A stretch of 64,000 nucleotides of DNA, from positions 62,001 through 126,000 of the forward strand of contig OX638344.1 in assembly GCA_951813555.1 (NCBI GenBank), read 5' to 3'. A model generated the notes under the pieces. The model was not told the origin of the DNA. It did no database searches and worked only from the letters and a program-made list of their open reading frames with translations. The position numbers were made by a program, and so were the translations under genes. How positions within the stretch are numbered: the stretch's first letter is position 1; each line of letters begins with the position of its first letter. This DNA comes from an uncultured Acidimicrobiales bacterium. GTDB lineage: Bacteria; Actinomycetota; Acidimicrobiia; Acidimicrobiales; Bin134. Positions 1 to 7,353 of the stretch are shown in pieces.

Positions 1-392
1 ATTACATCTCCACGAACAGCTACCCCCAAGAGTTCCTACAAACAGCCGGTTGGACCGGCGGAGGCATCGAGGCCCTGATTGGCGATGTCTCGCAGATGTT
101 CCGAGGGTTGTTCGCCGGAGGGCTCATAAGCGACGAGTCCCTGGCCCAGATGACCGCGCCGGGGATCAACTCCACCTACGGCCTGGGTGTCGGGATTGAC
201 GACATTGACGGTCTGCTGGCGTACAGCCATGGTGGCGGGACGCCGGCATTCCGCACGCGGGTGGTCTACTTTCCCGAGCTCGACCTGACGCTGGCAGCCA
301 ACGCCAACGTTTTGCCCCCCGAGCCCGACATGGGCGAGTTGATGGACGTCTTGCTCCCGATCGTGATGGAGAGCTGGGGGCTTTCCAACTGA
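1..392 (+). CDS. serine hydrolase, beta-lactamase/DD-peptidase fold, C-terminal part
   Basis: The frame is open from base 3, so the gene starts before the window; about 129 residues are visible. The stretch GWTGGGIEALIGDVSQMF and the later SHGGGTPAFRT fit the end of class C beta-lactamase-like serine hydrolases, where the HGG segment takes the place of the KTG triad motif beside the active site. The catalytic SxxK would lie outside the window and cannot be checked. The stop TGA shares its last base with the ATG of the acyl-CoA synthetase (TGATG), so the two genes are very likely translationally coupled. Substrate unknown; esterase or peptidase are both possible. Confidence 0.7.
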   Translation, partial: YISTNSYPQEFLQTAGWTGGGIEALIGDVSQMFRGLFAGGLISDESLAQMTAPGINSTYGLGVGIDDIDGLLAYSHGGGTPAFRTRVVYFPELDLTLAANANVLPPEPDMGELMDVLLPIVMESWGLSN

Positions 393-2077
393 TGACCCTC
401 GCCGCCTGGAACGAGGCCGCGGCGCAGGTCACCGCGCCGGGCCAGCTCTTCTCCTGGTCGGAACAGGAGATTGACGGCGTCCCCCTGCGGATTTTCGACA
501 ACGCGCCCGATTCCCTGCGGGACTTCTTTGTCGGCACCGCGGCTCACGGGGAGGCCGATTACCTGGTATTCCGCGACGAACGGATGTCGTATGCCGAGGC
601 CCATCGCCAGGTGAGGGCCCTGGTCGGATGGCTGGCCGATAACGATGTCGGCCATGGCGACCGGGTGGCCATCTCCATGCGCAACTACCCCGAGTGGATA
701 ATCGCCTACTGGGCTGCGGTGTCGATGGGTGCGGTAGTGGTGGGCATGAACGCCTGGTGGACCGCAGCGGAGATGGCCTACGGCTTGGACGACAGCGCTC
801 CGAAGGTGCTGGCAGTGGACGGCGAGCGCTGGGGGCGCCTGCAATCCCTCGACCCCCCGCCCGATATCCCGGTGATCGTGACCCGCTGCGAGGAGGCGCT
901 GCCCGACGACGTGATCCGATGGGCCGAGACGGTGGCCGACCCCAACCCGCCCGAGCTACCCGATGTGGCCATCGGACCCGACGACGACCTGTGCGTGTTC
1001 TACACATCGGGCACCACCGGGGTCCCCAAGGGAGCGGTGATGACCCACCGGGCGGCAGTGCACAACGTGATGAACATGGGCTTCTACTCGGCGGCCTTGG
1101 GCTTGATCAACGAAAAGGCGCCCATCCCCCGAGACCAGCGGGATCAGCCGGCCGGACTGGTGTGCGTGCCGCTGTTCCACGTCACCGGGTGCAACTGCTA
1201 CCTGCACCCCACCACCGCGGTAGGCGGAAAGCTGGTGCTCATGCACCGCTGGGACGCCACAGAGGCGCTGAAACTGATCGACGCCGAGCGCCCCAGCACC
1301 CTCGCCGCGGTGCCGGCCATGTCGCGGGAAATAGTGCTGCACCCCGACTTCGACCAATACGACACCTCCAGCCTGGGCTCGCTGGGAGGCGGGGGCTCGC
1401 CCCTGCACCCCGACCTGGTGGACAAGATCGCCCGGTCGATTCCCAGCGGCAACCCAGGAACCGGCTACGGCCTGACCGAGACCAGCGGGGTGGTCACCAT
1501 GAACGTGGGGCGGATCTATGTGGACAAGCCCACCACCGTGGGCCAGCCGCTGCCCACCGTCGAGGGCAAGGTGGTGGACGACCAAGGCACCGAGCTGCCG
1601 TCCGGCCAGCCGGGAGAACTGTTGGTGCGGTCCCCCATCGTCATCCGGGGCTACCTCAACAAACCGGAGGCCACCGCCGAGGCCATCGTCGACGGCTGGC
1701 TCCACACCGGCGACGTAGCCACGATCGACGAGGACGGTTTCATCACCATCGTCGACCGGGCCAAGGACTTGGTGATCCGCGGCGGCGAGAATATCGCCTG
1801 CGCCGAGGTAGAGAACGCGATCTACCAGCACGACGCGGTGGCCGAGGCCATCGTGTTTGCCGTCCCCGACGTGCGCCTCGGCGAGGTGCCCGGCGCCGCG
1901 GTGGTGCTGCTGCGCGGCCGCCAGCTCGATGCCGACGGCCTGCGAGCCCACCTCGACGGCCGCCTGGCCCCCCATAAAACCCCCGCCCACATCTGGTTCC
2001 TTGACACCCCCCTCCCCCGCAACGCCTCCGGCAAGTACCTAAAACGCCAAGTCCGCGATGAACTGCTAAACCCGTAG
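392..2077 (+). CDS. AMP-forming acyl-CoA synthetase (class I adenylate-forming)
   Basis: 561 residues, the usual length for fatty-acid or aryl-acid CoA ligases. The family motifs occur in order: the phosphate-binding loop YTSGTTGVPKG near residue 204, GYGLTET near 356, GWLHTGD near 434, the hinge RAKDLVIRGGENI near 455-467, and the C-terminal NASGKYLKR near 543 that carries the catalytic lysine. It would activate a carboxylic acid to its acyl-CoA through an acyl-adenylate, in the cytoplasm. The start overlaps the preceding stop by one base. An amidohydrolase and a hotdog protein follow on the same strand, consistent with a catabolic cluster. Acyl chain specificity cannot be read from the sequence. 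Confidence 0.93.
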   Translation: MTLAAWNEAAAQVTAPGQLFSWSEQEIDGVPLRIFDNAPDSLRDFFVGTAAHGEADYLVFRDERMSYAEAHRQVRALVGWLADNDVGHGDRVAISMRNYPEWIIAYWAAVSMGAVVVGMNAWWTAAEMAYGLDDSAPKVLAVDGERWGRLQSLDPPPDIPVIVTRCEEALPDDVIRWAETVADPNPPELPDVAIGPDDDLCVFYTSGTTGVPKGAVMTHRAAVHNVMNMGFYSAALGLINEKAPIPRDQRDQPAGLVCVPLFHVTGCNCYLHPTTAVGGKLVLMHRWDATEALKLIDAERPSTLAAVPAMSREIVLHPDFDQYDTSSLGSLGGGGSPLHPDLVDKIARSIPSGNPGTGYGLTETSGVVTMNVGRIYVDKPTTVGQPLPTVEGKVVDDQGTELPSGQPGELLVRSPIVIRGYLNKPEATAEAIVDGWLHTGDVATIDEDGFITIVDRAKDLVIRGGENIACAEVENAIYQHDAVAEAIVFAVPDVRLGEVPGAAVVLLRGRQLDADGLRAHLDGRLAPHKTPAHIWFLDTPLPRNASGKYLKRQVRDELLNP

Positions 2078-2231
2078 CCCAAGGGCAGGAGGAGAACCCG
2101 GGAAGGCAGGCTGAGGGGGTGGCCCGGCTCAGGGTGCCCGCCGCCCGCAGATCACGAGGACAGCGGGCTGGGCCGGGACAGGACCCGCCGGCCTGCCTGG
2201 AGATGGTAGAGGCCGGTAGGATCACCAACGT

Positions 2232-3440
2232 ATGACCACCGCCACCGCTGACCGCTACACCATCATTTCCTCCGACTGCCACGCCGGGGCCAACCACAGG
2301 ACATATAGGGAATATTTGGAGTCCTCCTGGCATGACGAGTTCGACGCCTGGCGAGGCAAGTACCGCAACCCGTTCCGCGACCTGCAAGATGACGGCCGCT
2401 CGCGCAACTGGGACAACGACCGCCGCATCTCCGAGCAGCACACCGACGGCGTGGTGGCCGAGATCACCTTCCCCAACACCGTTCCCCCGTTCTTCCCCAC
2501 CGGCACCCTCATCGCCCCGCAGCCCACCGAAAAGGACCTCCCTCGCCGCCTGGCCGGCATCCGGGCCCACAACCGCTGGCTGGCCGACTTCTGCGCCGAT
2601 TACCCCGAGCGCCGCGCCGGCATAGGCCAGATCTTTTTGAACGACATCGACGAGGCCGTGGCCGATGTGAAGTGGATCGCCGAGCACAATCTGCGGGGCG
2701 GGGCGCTCATTCCCAGCATCGCCCCCAACTCCGACCTGCCCCCCCTGTTCCACCCCCGCTACGACCCGGTATGGGCCGCGTGCGAGGAGCACGACGTGGT
2801 GATGACCCTTCACTCCGGCGGCACGGGGATGCCCAACTACGGCGATTCCCCCGCAGCCGGGCCGATGTTCGTGATCGAGACCCCGTTCTTCTCCAACCGC
2901 TCCATGTGGCACCTCATCATGGGCGGGGTTTTCGAGCGGTACCCCGGCCTGAAGGCAGTATTCACCGAGCAGGGCTTCGGCTGGGTACCCGAGATCCTGC
3001 GCCGCCTCGACGGGCTCCACATCCAGATGTCGATGACCGGGCGCACCGGCGAGCTGGGCTTCTCCGCCGATTCAGTGCTGCCCGAGAAGCCCAGCTTCTA
3101 CTTCGAGCGCAACATCTGGATCGGCATCAGCTTCCCCGGCCCCAACGAGATGCGGCTGCTCGACAGGGTAGGCGACCACAAGGTCATGTGGGGATCCGAC
3201 TATCCCCACGTGGAGGGCACCTACCCCTACAGCCGCGAGGGCATCCGCTATGCCCTCCACGACCGCGACGAGGAGTCGATGCGCCGCATCCTGGCCGGCA
3301 ACGCCGCCGATGTGTACGGCTTCGACCTCGACGCCCTGGCTCCGTTGGCCGCCGAGCACGGCCCTACCGTGGCCGAGATCGCCGAGCCGCTCACCGACAT
3401 TCCCAAAGACGCCACCTCCCCCGCATTCTGGGGCAAGTAA
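2232..3440 (+). CDS. amidohydrolase family protein (TIM-barrel metal-dependent hydrolase)
   Basis: 402 residues. The N-terminus has SSDCHAG, the D-x-H metal-ligand position of the amidohydrolase-2 family, and near residue 320 there is VMWGSDYPHVEGTYP, the conserved Asp at the end of strand 8. Internal HSGG and FTEQGFGWVPEIL segments also fit. Such proteins are decarboxylases or C-C/C-N hydrolases acting on small acids. A close structural analogue lies at 61908-63191 in this window (same GSDYPH/ESDYPHSDG ending), so the genome has several. GTAGG lies about 12 bases ahead of the ATG. Substrate unknown. Confidence 0.88.
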   Translation: MTTATADRYTIISSDCHAGANHRTYREYLESSWHDEFDAWRGKYRNPFRDLQDDGRSRNWDNDRRISEQHTDGVVAEITFPNTVPPFFPTGTLIAPQPTEKDLPRRLAGIRAHNRWLADFCADYPERRAGIGQIFLNDIDEAVADVKWIAEHNLRGGALIPSIAPNSDLPPLFHPRYDPVWAACEEHDVVMTLHSGGTGMPNYGDSPAAGPMFVIETPFFSNRSMWHLIMGGVFERYPGLKAVFTEQGFGWVPEILRRLDGLHIQMSMTGRTGELGFSADSVLPEKPSFYFERNIWIGISFPGPNEMRLLDRVGDHKVMWGSDYPHVEGTYPYSREGIRYALHDRDEESMRRILAGNAADVYGFDLDALAPLAAEHGPTVAEIAEPLTDIPKDATSPAFWGK

Positions 3441-3484
3441 GCCAAACCGGTCCAAGCAAGACCGCAACCCAAGAGGGACGCTCC

Positions 3485-4333
3485 ATGGTGAAAGACATCC
3501 GAGATGTGAGCTCCGACGAGCATTGGGAGACGTTCGAGGAGATCTGGACCGGGCTCATGTCCTACCGGTATCTCAACAAAACCACGCCGGCGCTGGACAT
3601 CGGCTTCGACAATGACGAGCTGGAGTCGATGCCGCTGCGCCACGACATGCGCAACGCCCACGGCGGCATCATGGCCGCGCCGCTGGCCATCGGCTGCCCC
3701 GAGCCCAGTTGGAACGACGACCTGGTGGTACCCGCCCCGGTGGTGTCGTTCACCCAGATCCTCGACGACGCCCGGGGAGTGGACCGGATCGAGGTGATCC
3801 GCGAGGTGATCAACTTCGGGCGCCAGATGGGGTTCACCCGCTCGACGGTGGTGGACGCTGCCGACCACGACCGGGTGATCTCCACCTCCGCCGGCATGGG
3901 GGTGAGCCTGGGCGATGTTCCCGACGGCTACGAGGCGGTGGAAAACCCGCTCATCCCGGTAGAGGACTCCCCCGACATGCCCCGGCTACACGATGTATTC
4001 GGCGCCACCAAGGGCGAAGACGGCTGGTATCGACTCCCCGTGCTGTCAAAGGAGTTCTCTGCTCCCCACGCCGCCTTGCACCTCGGCCCCATCCACGTCG
4101 TGTTCGACATCACCGCCCACGAACTGGCTGAACAGGCCGCCGGCACCGATCGCATCCAGGTGGAGAATTGGTACGTGATGTTCGTCAAACCCGGCCTCAT
4201 CGGCCCGTTCCGCTGCGAGGGCGAGGCCATCACCAGCCGCAGCGGCCGCATCAACGTCAAACTCACTTTGTTCGACGAGGGCCGCGATGACCGCACCATC
4301 ACCACCGGCTCAGGAGTGTTCCGCGTGGTCTAA
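3485..4333 (+). CDS. double-hotdog protein, probable acyl-CoA thioesterase/dehydratase-like
   Basis: 282 residues from ATG 3485, chosen because AGAGGGA lies about 8 bases upstream; the frame stays open far upstream but there it runs antisense-like through the amidohydrolase. The first half contains LRHDMRNAHGGIMAAPLAIG, the HGG-plus-helix signature of PaaI-like hotdog folds. The second half (about 195-282) has a second hotdog-like strand series ending VKLTLFDEGRD...GSGVFRVV. A role in hydrolysing or hydrating an acyl-CoA made by the upstream synthetase is inferred from context. Catalytic residues were not identified with certainty. Confidence 0.65.
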   Translation: MVKDIRDVSSDEHWETFEEIWTGLMSYRYLNKTTPALDIGFDNDELESMPLRHDMRNAHGGIMAAPLAIGCPEPSWNDDLVVPAPVVSFTQILDDARGVDRIEVIREVINFGRQMGFTRSTVVDAADHDRVISTSAGMGVSLGDVPDGYEAVENPLIPVEDSPDMPRLHDVFGATKGEDGWYRLPVLSKEFSAPHAALHLGPIHVVFDITAHELAEQAAGTDRIQVENWYVMFVKPGLIGPFRCEGEAITSRSGRINVKLTLFDEGRDDRTITTGSGVFRVV

Positions 4334-4390
4334 GGCCGCGGCCGCAATTGCGAAGCCGCCCCCCGCCCCGCCCGATACCGTGAGGGCCTA

Positions 4391-4477
4391 GCCCGGGTGG
4401 CGGAATAGGCAGACGCAGGGGGCTTAAACCCCCCAGCCTCCAAAGGAGGCGTGTGGGTTCGACTCCCACCCCGGGCA
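4391..4477 (+). tRNA. tRNA-Leu (anticodon UAA)
   Basis: An 87-nt cloverleaf can be folded by eye. The acceptor stem is GCCCGGG with CCCGGGC (4470-4476), discriminator A at 4477. The anticodon stem is five G (4418-4422) with five C (4430-4434) around the loop CTTAAAC, giving TAA at 4425-4427. A long variable arm (GCCTCC-AAA-GGAGGC) marks a class II tRNA. The T-arm is GTGGG-TTCGACT-CCCAC. CCA is not encoded. The last 26 bp are repeated at 13744-13769, making the 3' end the attachment site of the neighbouring element. Confidence 0.97.
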
Positions 4478-4478
4478 C
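4453..4478 (+). repeat. attL: 26-bp direct repeat inside the tRNA-Leu 3' end
   Basis: Covers the T-arm, the 3' acceptor strand and the discriminator base; identical over 26 bp to 13744-13769, with mismatches immediately outside on both sides. This is the classical site for P4-type tyrosine integrases, whose gene begins 154 bp downstream. Confidence 0.93.
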
Positions 4479-4607
4479 TAAGCACAGTGTTGCATTAGTC
4501 CCGGCCAATCCCATCGAGTCCCCTAAAAACCCAGTACAACGGCTGTTTCTTACAGTAAGGCAGAGTCCATCGAGGGCTATGGGAACCTATCTAGTCCCGC
4601 CGCAAAA

Positions 4608-4628
4608 GTGGGGACAGAACAGGGGACA
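4608..4628 (+). repeat. candidate integrase arm-type site, left copy
   Basis: The sequence is GTGGGGACA, four bases, then AGGGGACA: two GGGGACA boxes 11-12 bp apart. A copy with one mismatch in 21 lies at 13676-13696, just inside the other end of the element and in the same orientation. P4-type integrases have an N-terminal arm-binding domain that recognises repeats near the att sites, so these are reasonable arm sites. The left copy overlaps the region just ahead of the integrase ATG and could also affect integrase expression. Confidence 0.55.
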
Positions 4629-4631
4629 GGC

Positions 4632-5768
4632 ATGAAACTCACAGCAGCCAAGGCCGCGAGGCCTGGCAAGCACCACGACGGCCATGGGCTCTTCTTGGTG
4701 GTCACCAAGGCTGGGGCGAAGCGGTGGACTCAGCGGTACACCGTCGATGGCCGACGCCGGGAGGCGGGCCTGGGGAGGTTCCCCGACCTCTCCCTCGCCG
4801 AGGCCCGGAAGATGGGAGCGCAGGTCCGCACCGCCGTCGCGACCGGGGGCGACCCAATAGCCGAGCGGCAGCGGGCCAAGGCCCCCACGTTCAGGGAGGC
4901 GGCGGAGAAGGTGATCGACCTGAACCGCCGCCAGTGGACGCCCAGGCACCAGAAGTGGTGGTGGTCGTCGATGGAGACCAACGTCTTCCCGATGATCGGC
5001 CATATCCCAGTGGACCAGATCAGGCGGGCTGACGTGCTGGCGGTGGTCGAGCCGATCTGGGCCGTCAAGCACGAGACCGCCCGCAAGGTCCGGGGGAGGA
5101 TCAGGGCCGTCCTCGGATGGGCGACCGCTCACGAGTACTTGGAGTTCAACCCGGCTGGCGACGCGATCGACGGCGCCCTGCCCAAGTCGCCCGTCCCCGT
5201 GAGACACCACCCGTCGCTCCCCTACGACGAGTTAGCCGAGGCGGTCGATGTGGTCAGGGACACCGAGGCCGACCCGTCGAGCAAGCTGCTGTTCCGGTTC
5301 ATCGTCCTCACCGGGGTCCGGTTCGGGGACGCCAACAAGGCCACCTGGGACGAGGTCGATATGGAGGAGGCGGTCTGGTCCATCCCCGCCGACCGGATGA
5401 AAGCCCGGAAGCCCCACCGCGTCCCCCTCAGCCGCCAAGCCCTCGAAGTGCTGGACCAGGCCAAAGCCCTCTACGACGGCAGCGGGTGGGTGTTCCCATC
5501 CCCCCTCCGGCCCGGACACCCGCTGTCGAACAACACGCTCCTCAAACTGCTGAAGACCACCGGCCTCTACCCCCGTACCGACGTACACGGGTTTAGGTCC
5601 AGTTTCCGCACCTGGGCGCTAGAGCAGACCGACACACCCTGGGCGGTGGCCCAAGCCGCTCTCGCCCACAGCCTCGGCGGGTCGGTCGAACAGGCCTATA
5701 TCAGGTCTGACTTGTTCGACCGCCGCCGCCGGTTGATGGACGAGTGGGCTGATTACATCAGCAGCTGA
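4632..5768 (+). CDS. int: P4-type tyrosine integrase
   Basis: 378 residues from ATG 4632 (MKLTAAKAARPGK), the usual start of the family; a GTG at 4608 in the same frame would add a repeat-derived tail and is less likely. The N-terminal arm-DNA-binding domain (about 1-90) contains HDGHGLFLVV and RRREAGLGRFPDLSLAEAR. A SAM-like core-binding domain (about 90-185) precedes the catalytic domain. Catalytic residues visible: Arg in LTGVRFGD (about 230), HGFRSSFR (about 319-326, His-x-x-Arg), a His in LAHSLGG (about 345), and Tyr in EQAYIRSD (about 355). It inserts and excises the element at tRNA-Leu together with the AlpA-like protein. It lies 154 bp from attL. Confidence 0.95.
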   Translation: MKLTAAKAARPGKHHDGHGLFLVVTKAGAKRWTQRYTVDGRRREAGLGRFPDLSLAEARKMGAQVRTAVATGGDPIAERQRAKAPTFREAAEKVIDLNRRQWTPRHQKWWWSSMETNVFPMIGHIPVDQIRRADVLAVVEPIWAVKHETARKVRGRIRAVLGWATAHEYLEFNPAGDAIDGALPKSPVPVRHHPSLPYDELAEAVDVVRDTEADPSSKLLFRFIVLTGVRFGDANKATWDEVDMEEAVWSIPADRMKARKPHRVPLSRQALEVLDQAKALYDGSGWVFPSPLRPGHPLSNNTLLKLLKTTGLYPRTDVHGFRSSFRTWALEQTDTPWAVAQAALAHSLGGSVEQAYIRSDLFDRRRRLMDEWADYISS

Positions 5769-5811
5769 CCGGTTCATCTCCATGGGAGTCATTTCGGCCC
5801 AAGGCGGGTAA

Positions 5812-5824
5812 TAAAATTTCAAAC
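5812..5824 (+). promoter_or_regulatory. leaderless promoter -10 box for the excisionase
   Basis: TAAAAT at 5812-5817 ends 7 nt before the ATG at 5825 and no Shine-Dalgarno sequence lies in between, the geometry of an actinobacterial leaderless transcript. The surrounding bases are AT-rich compared with the rest of the element. Confidence 0.5.
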
Positions 5825-6019
5825 ATGACGAACCTCATCCCGCAACTCCTCCGACGGTCGGAGGTAATGGCCCGCCTCGGCATCAGCAAGTCCACGCTCC
5901 ACCGGTGGGTCAACGAGGGCCGCTTCCCCCGGCCAATCAAACTCGGCCCCGCAGCAGCCCGGTGGCGTGTCGATGACGTGGAGCAGTGGCTGGATGAGCG
6001 GGAGGAGATGTCGTGCTGA
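5825..6019 (+). CDS. AlpA-like excisionase / MerR-type helix-turn-helix protein
   Basis: 64 residues, typical for AlpA/Xis. The whole protein is one winged helix-turn-helix: LLRRSEVMARLGISKSTLHRWVNEGRFPRPIKLG followed by RWRVDDVEQWLDER, the pattern of phage excisionases and AlpA regulators. It should bind near the att sites, steer the integrase towards excision and perhaps repress its own region. It lies directly after the integrase and its stop overlaps the GTG of the small zinc-ribbon gene (GTGCTGA), so the two are probably cotranslated. Confidence 0.9.
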   Translation: MTNLIPQLLRRSEVMARLGISKSTLHRWVNEGRFPRPIKLGPAAARWRVDDVEQWLDEREEMSC

Positions 6020-6192
6020 TCTACCCCGAACTCATCGAGCCTGAATGGCGGGCCAGCGACAACCCAGCGGGGAACCGGTGCCGGGAATGCGGCACCGTGA
6101 TCGAGTCAGGCGAGCACGGCTGGCGGCTGTTCCAACCCGGCATGGACCGGGGCGTCTGGAACTGCGCCGACTGCAAGCCTGGGCCGGACTGA
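6013..6192 (+). CDS. small zinc-ribbon protein
   Basis: 59 residues starting at GTG 6013, with a strong GGAGGAG (6001-6007) five bases ahead. The GTG overlaps the excisionase stop. The protein has two CxxC pairs, CRECG near residue 23 and CADC near residue 52, separated by about 29 residues, which is a zinc-ribbon layout. Two other small double-Cys proteins occur in the window's element (10873-11082 and 12343-12798). Function unknown; a DNA-binding or protein-bridging role in the element's early operon is only a guess. It is shorter than most ORF-length cut-offs, so it is easily missed. Confidence 0.7.
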   Translation: MLIYPELIEPEWRASDNPAGNRCRECGTVIESGEHGWRLFQPGMDRGVWNCADCKPGPD

Positions 6193-6248
6193 GCCGAGGA
6201 ACCTTCCGCCAGCGCTTGGACATGACAGGAGCTGTCACCCTCGATTCT

Positions 6249-6260
6249 TATAATTCGATC
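6249..6260 (+). promoter_or_regulatory. consensus -10 box (TATAAT), leaderless start for the GIY-YIG gene
   Basis: A perfect TATAAT at 6249-6254 ends 6 nt before ATG 6261, and no Shine-Dalgarno motif lies in the gap. This fixes the likely start and indicates a transcript starting at or next to the ATG. Confidence 0.6.
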
Positions 6261-6530
6261 ATGGCGACCGTGTATCGGTTCATATTCCCCGACGGCTACT
6301 GGTACATAGGGCATACCACAGGACCCCTCAGCCGCAGGCTGCGCCACCATGAGCGGAAGGGGACTCAGCTGGTGCGGGAGCGGTTCGAGAAGTTCGGCCG
6401 CCCCGAAACGGAGGTGCTGGCCGCCGGCCTCACGACAGACGAGGCCAAAGAAAAGGAGTTGGACCTGTTACAGGAAGCGGAGGCCCACGGCGACTGGGTA
6501 CACAGCCTGAACGTCAGAACCGACTACTGA
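6261..6530 (+). CDS. single-domain GIY-YIG-like protein
   Basis: 89 residues from ATG 6261. The N-terminus reads VYRFIFPDGYWYIGHTTGPL, matching the first two strands of the GIY-YIG nuclease fold (here Y-R-F and W-Y-I-G), followed by SRRLRHHER with the conserved Arg of helix 1. The rest, LVRERFEKFGRPETEVLAAG, continues the fold, and a downstream acidic helix includes EAKEKELDLLQEAE, which may carry the catalytic Glu. Such proteins nick or cut DNA; in mobile elements they act as homing, restriction or processing nucleases. The start is set by the consensus -10 box 6 nt upstream. Confidence 0.7.
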   Translation: MATVYRFIFPDGYWYIGHTTGPLSRRLRHHERKGTQLVRERFEKFGRPETEVLAAGLTTDEAKEKELDLLQEAEAHGDWVHSLNVRTDY

Positions 6531-6608
6531 AGCAGAGGCCTCTCCGTGGGCTCATTTGCGCGTTAGGGCCTCAGGTTTCGAGTCGTGAAATGAAACGCTG
6601 TCCAAGGG

Positions 6609-6631
6609 GTTACCGGTGGTAACTTCGGGCG
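6609..6631 (+). promoter_or_regulatory. operator palindrome overlapping a leaderless -10 box
   Basis: GTTACC-GGT-GGTAAC (6609-6623) is a perfect 6-bp inverted repeat with a 3-bp centre. It overlaps TAACTT (6620-6625), which lies 6 nt before ATG 6632 and fits a leaderless -10. A repressor on the palindrome would cover the promoter of the replication operon (6632-8565). The element's HTH proteins (5825-6019 or 13454-13708) are candidate binders. Confidence 0.55.
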
Positions 6632-6991
6632 ATGAGTTCACGAGCAAGAGTCAGGCGGCACAAGGCTGTCAAGAAGATGGCCGAAGACCACGACATTGTT
6701 GTGGCCACCGTCCGCGAGAAGAACGCCGCTGCTGACGCCCTACAACTGGCGAACGCCCTGCGGTCCATTGGCACCGCCGTCCTGAGCATCCAAGACAATG
6801 CCGACGGCGACCACGGCTACATGGTCCAGGCTACAGTAGGAGCGTTCCTGATCGCCTACAACGACCGGGCTGAAGCGGCCCTAGAAGTCGACTCCCTCCG
6901 TGAGACCTGCGCAGCGTGGATGACGCTGCTTGGCCGCTCCGATATGCCCAGCACGCTGGCGGAGGCTTTAGGGGACTCCGATGCTGAGTAA
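6632..6991 (+). CDS. hypothetical protein, first gene of the replication operon
   Basis: 119 residues. The basic N-terminus (SSRARVRRHKAVKKMAEDHD) is followed by predicted helices; no catalytic motif or membrane segment is visible and I do not recognise the family. The start is supported by the TAACTT box 6 nt upstream. The stop overlaps the ATG of the next gene by 11 bases, and the RepA-like gene follows, so it probably belongs to the element's replication or copy-control unit. Confidence 0.6.
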   Translation: MSSRARVRRHKAVKKMAEDHDIVVATVREKNAAADALQLANALRSIGTAVLSIQDNADGDHGYMVQATVGAFLIAYNDRAEAALEVDSLRETCAAWMTLLGRSDMPSTLAEALGDSDAE

Positions 6992-7340
6992 GGCGCAAAC
7001 CACTGAGGTCCTGTGGTCGGTCATCGACCAAGCGTCAGCGGCAGGGGTGCGGGCGCATGGCCATGACGAGGACGACCCCATAGCGGTCCTGATGTTCATA
7101 GCCGAGGCTGTCGCCGCTGCTGCACTCGCTGCGGACACGGTGGCCGCCGAGGACGGCAAACGAGCTGGCCCAGCGCAAGGGCTCGTCCCGCTTTGGCAGG
7201 CTGCTGGCGATTGGGACTTGCCCCATGCGCTCCAGCGTCACGGGTCGGCGGTGCGGATGTTCGGTGCCCGCCTCGACGAGATCGAACAGGAGATAGGCCG
7301 GACAGAAGTACCCGACGACCTGAGGGGGTTGGACCTGTGA
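6981..7340 (+). CDS. hypothetical protein, replication operon
   Basis: 119 residues; the ATG lies inside the end of the preceding gene, giving an 11-base overlap. An Ala-rich helical region (IAEAVAAAALAADTVAAEDG) is followed by an acidic C-terminus. No known motif recognised. The equal length to the preceding protein and the similar helical make-up (both have an Ala-rich middle) hint at, but do not prove, a common origin. The next gene starts 13 bp downstream, so the three are probably one transcript. Confidence 0.6.
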   Translation: MLSKAQTTEVLWSVIDQASAAGVRAHGHDEDDPIAVLMFIAEAVAAAALAADTVAAEDGKRAGPAQGLVPLWQAAGDWDLPHALQRHGSAVRMFGARLDEIEQEIGRTEVPDDLRGLDL

Positions 7341-7353
7341 AAGGGGTAGTGCA

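Noticed and set aside
956..1990. Long minus-strand ORF opposite the acyl-CoA synthetase
   Set aside because: His/Gly/Val-rich text typical of the antisense frame of GC-rich genes; the plus strand has all motifs of a complete enzyme. Similar antisense ORFs across the window were dismissed for the same reason.
2672..3484. N-terminal extension of the double-hotdog protein
   Set aside because: It reads through the amidohydrolase gene in another frame and gives Arg/Pro-rich text typical of a shadow frame in GC-rich DNA.
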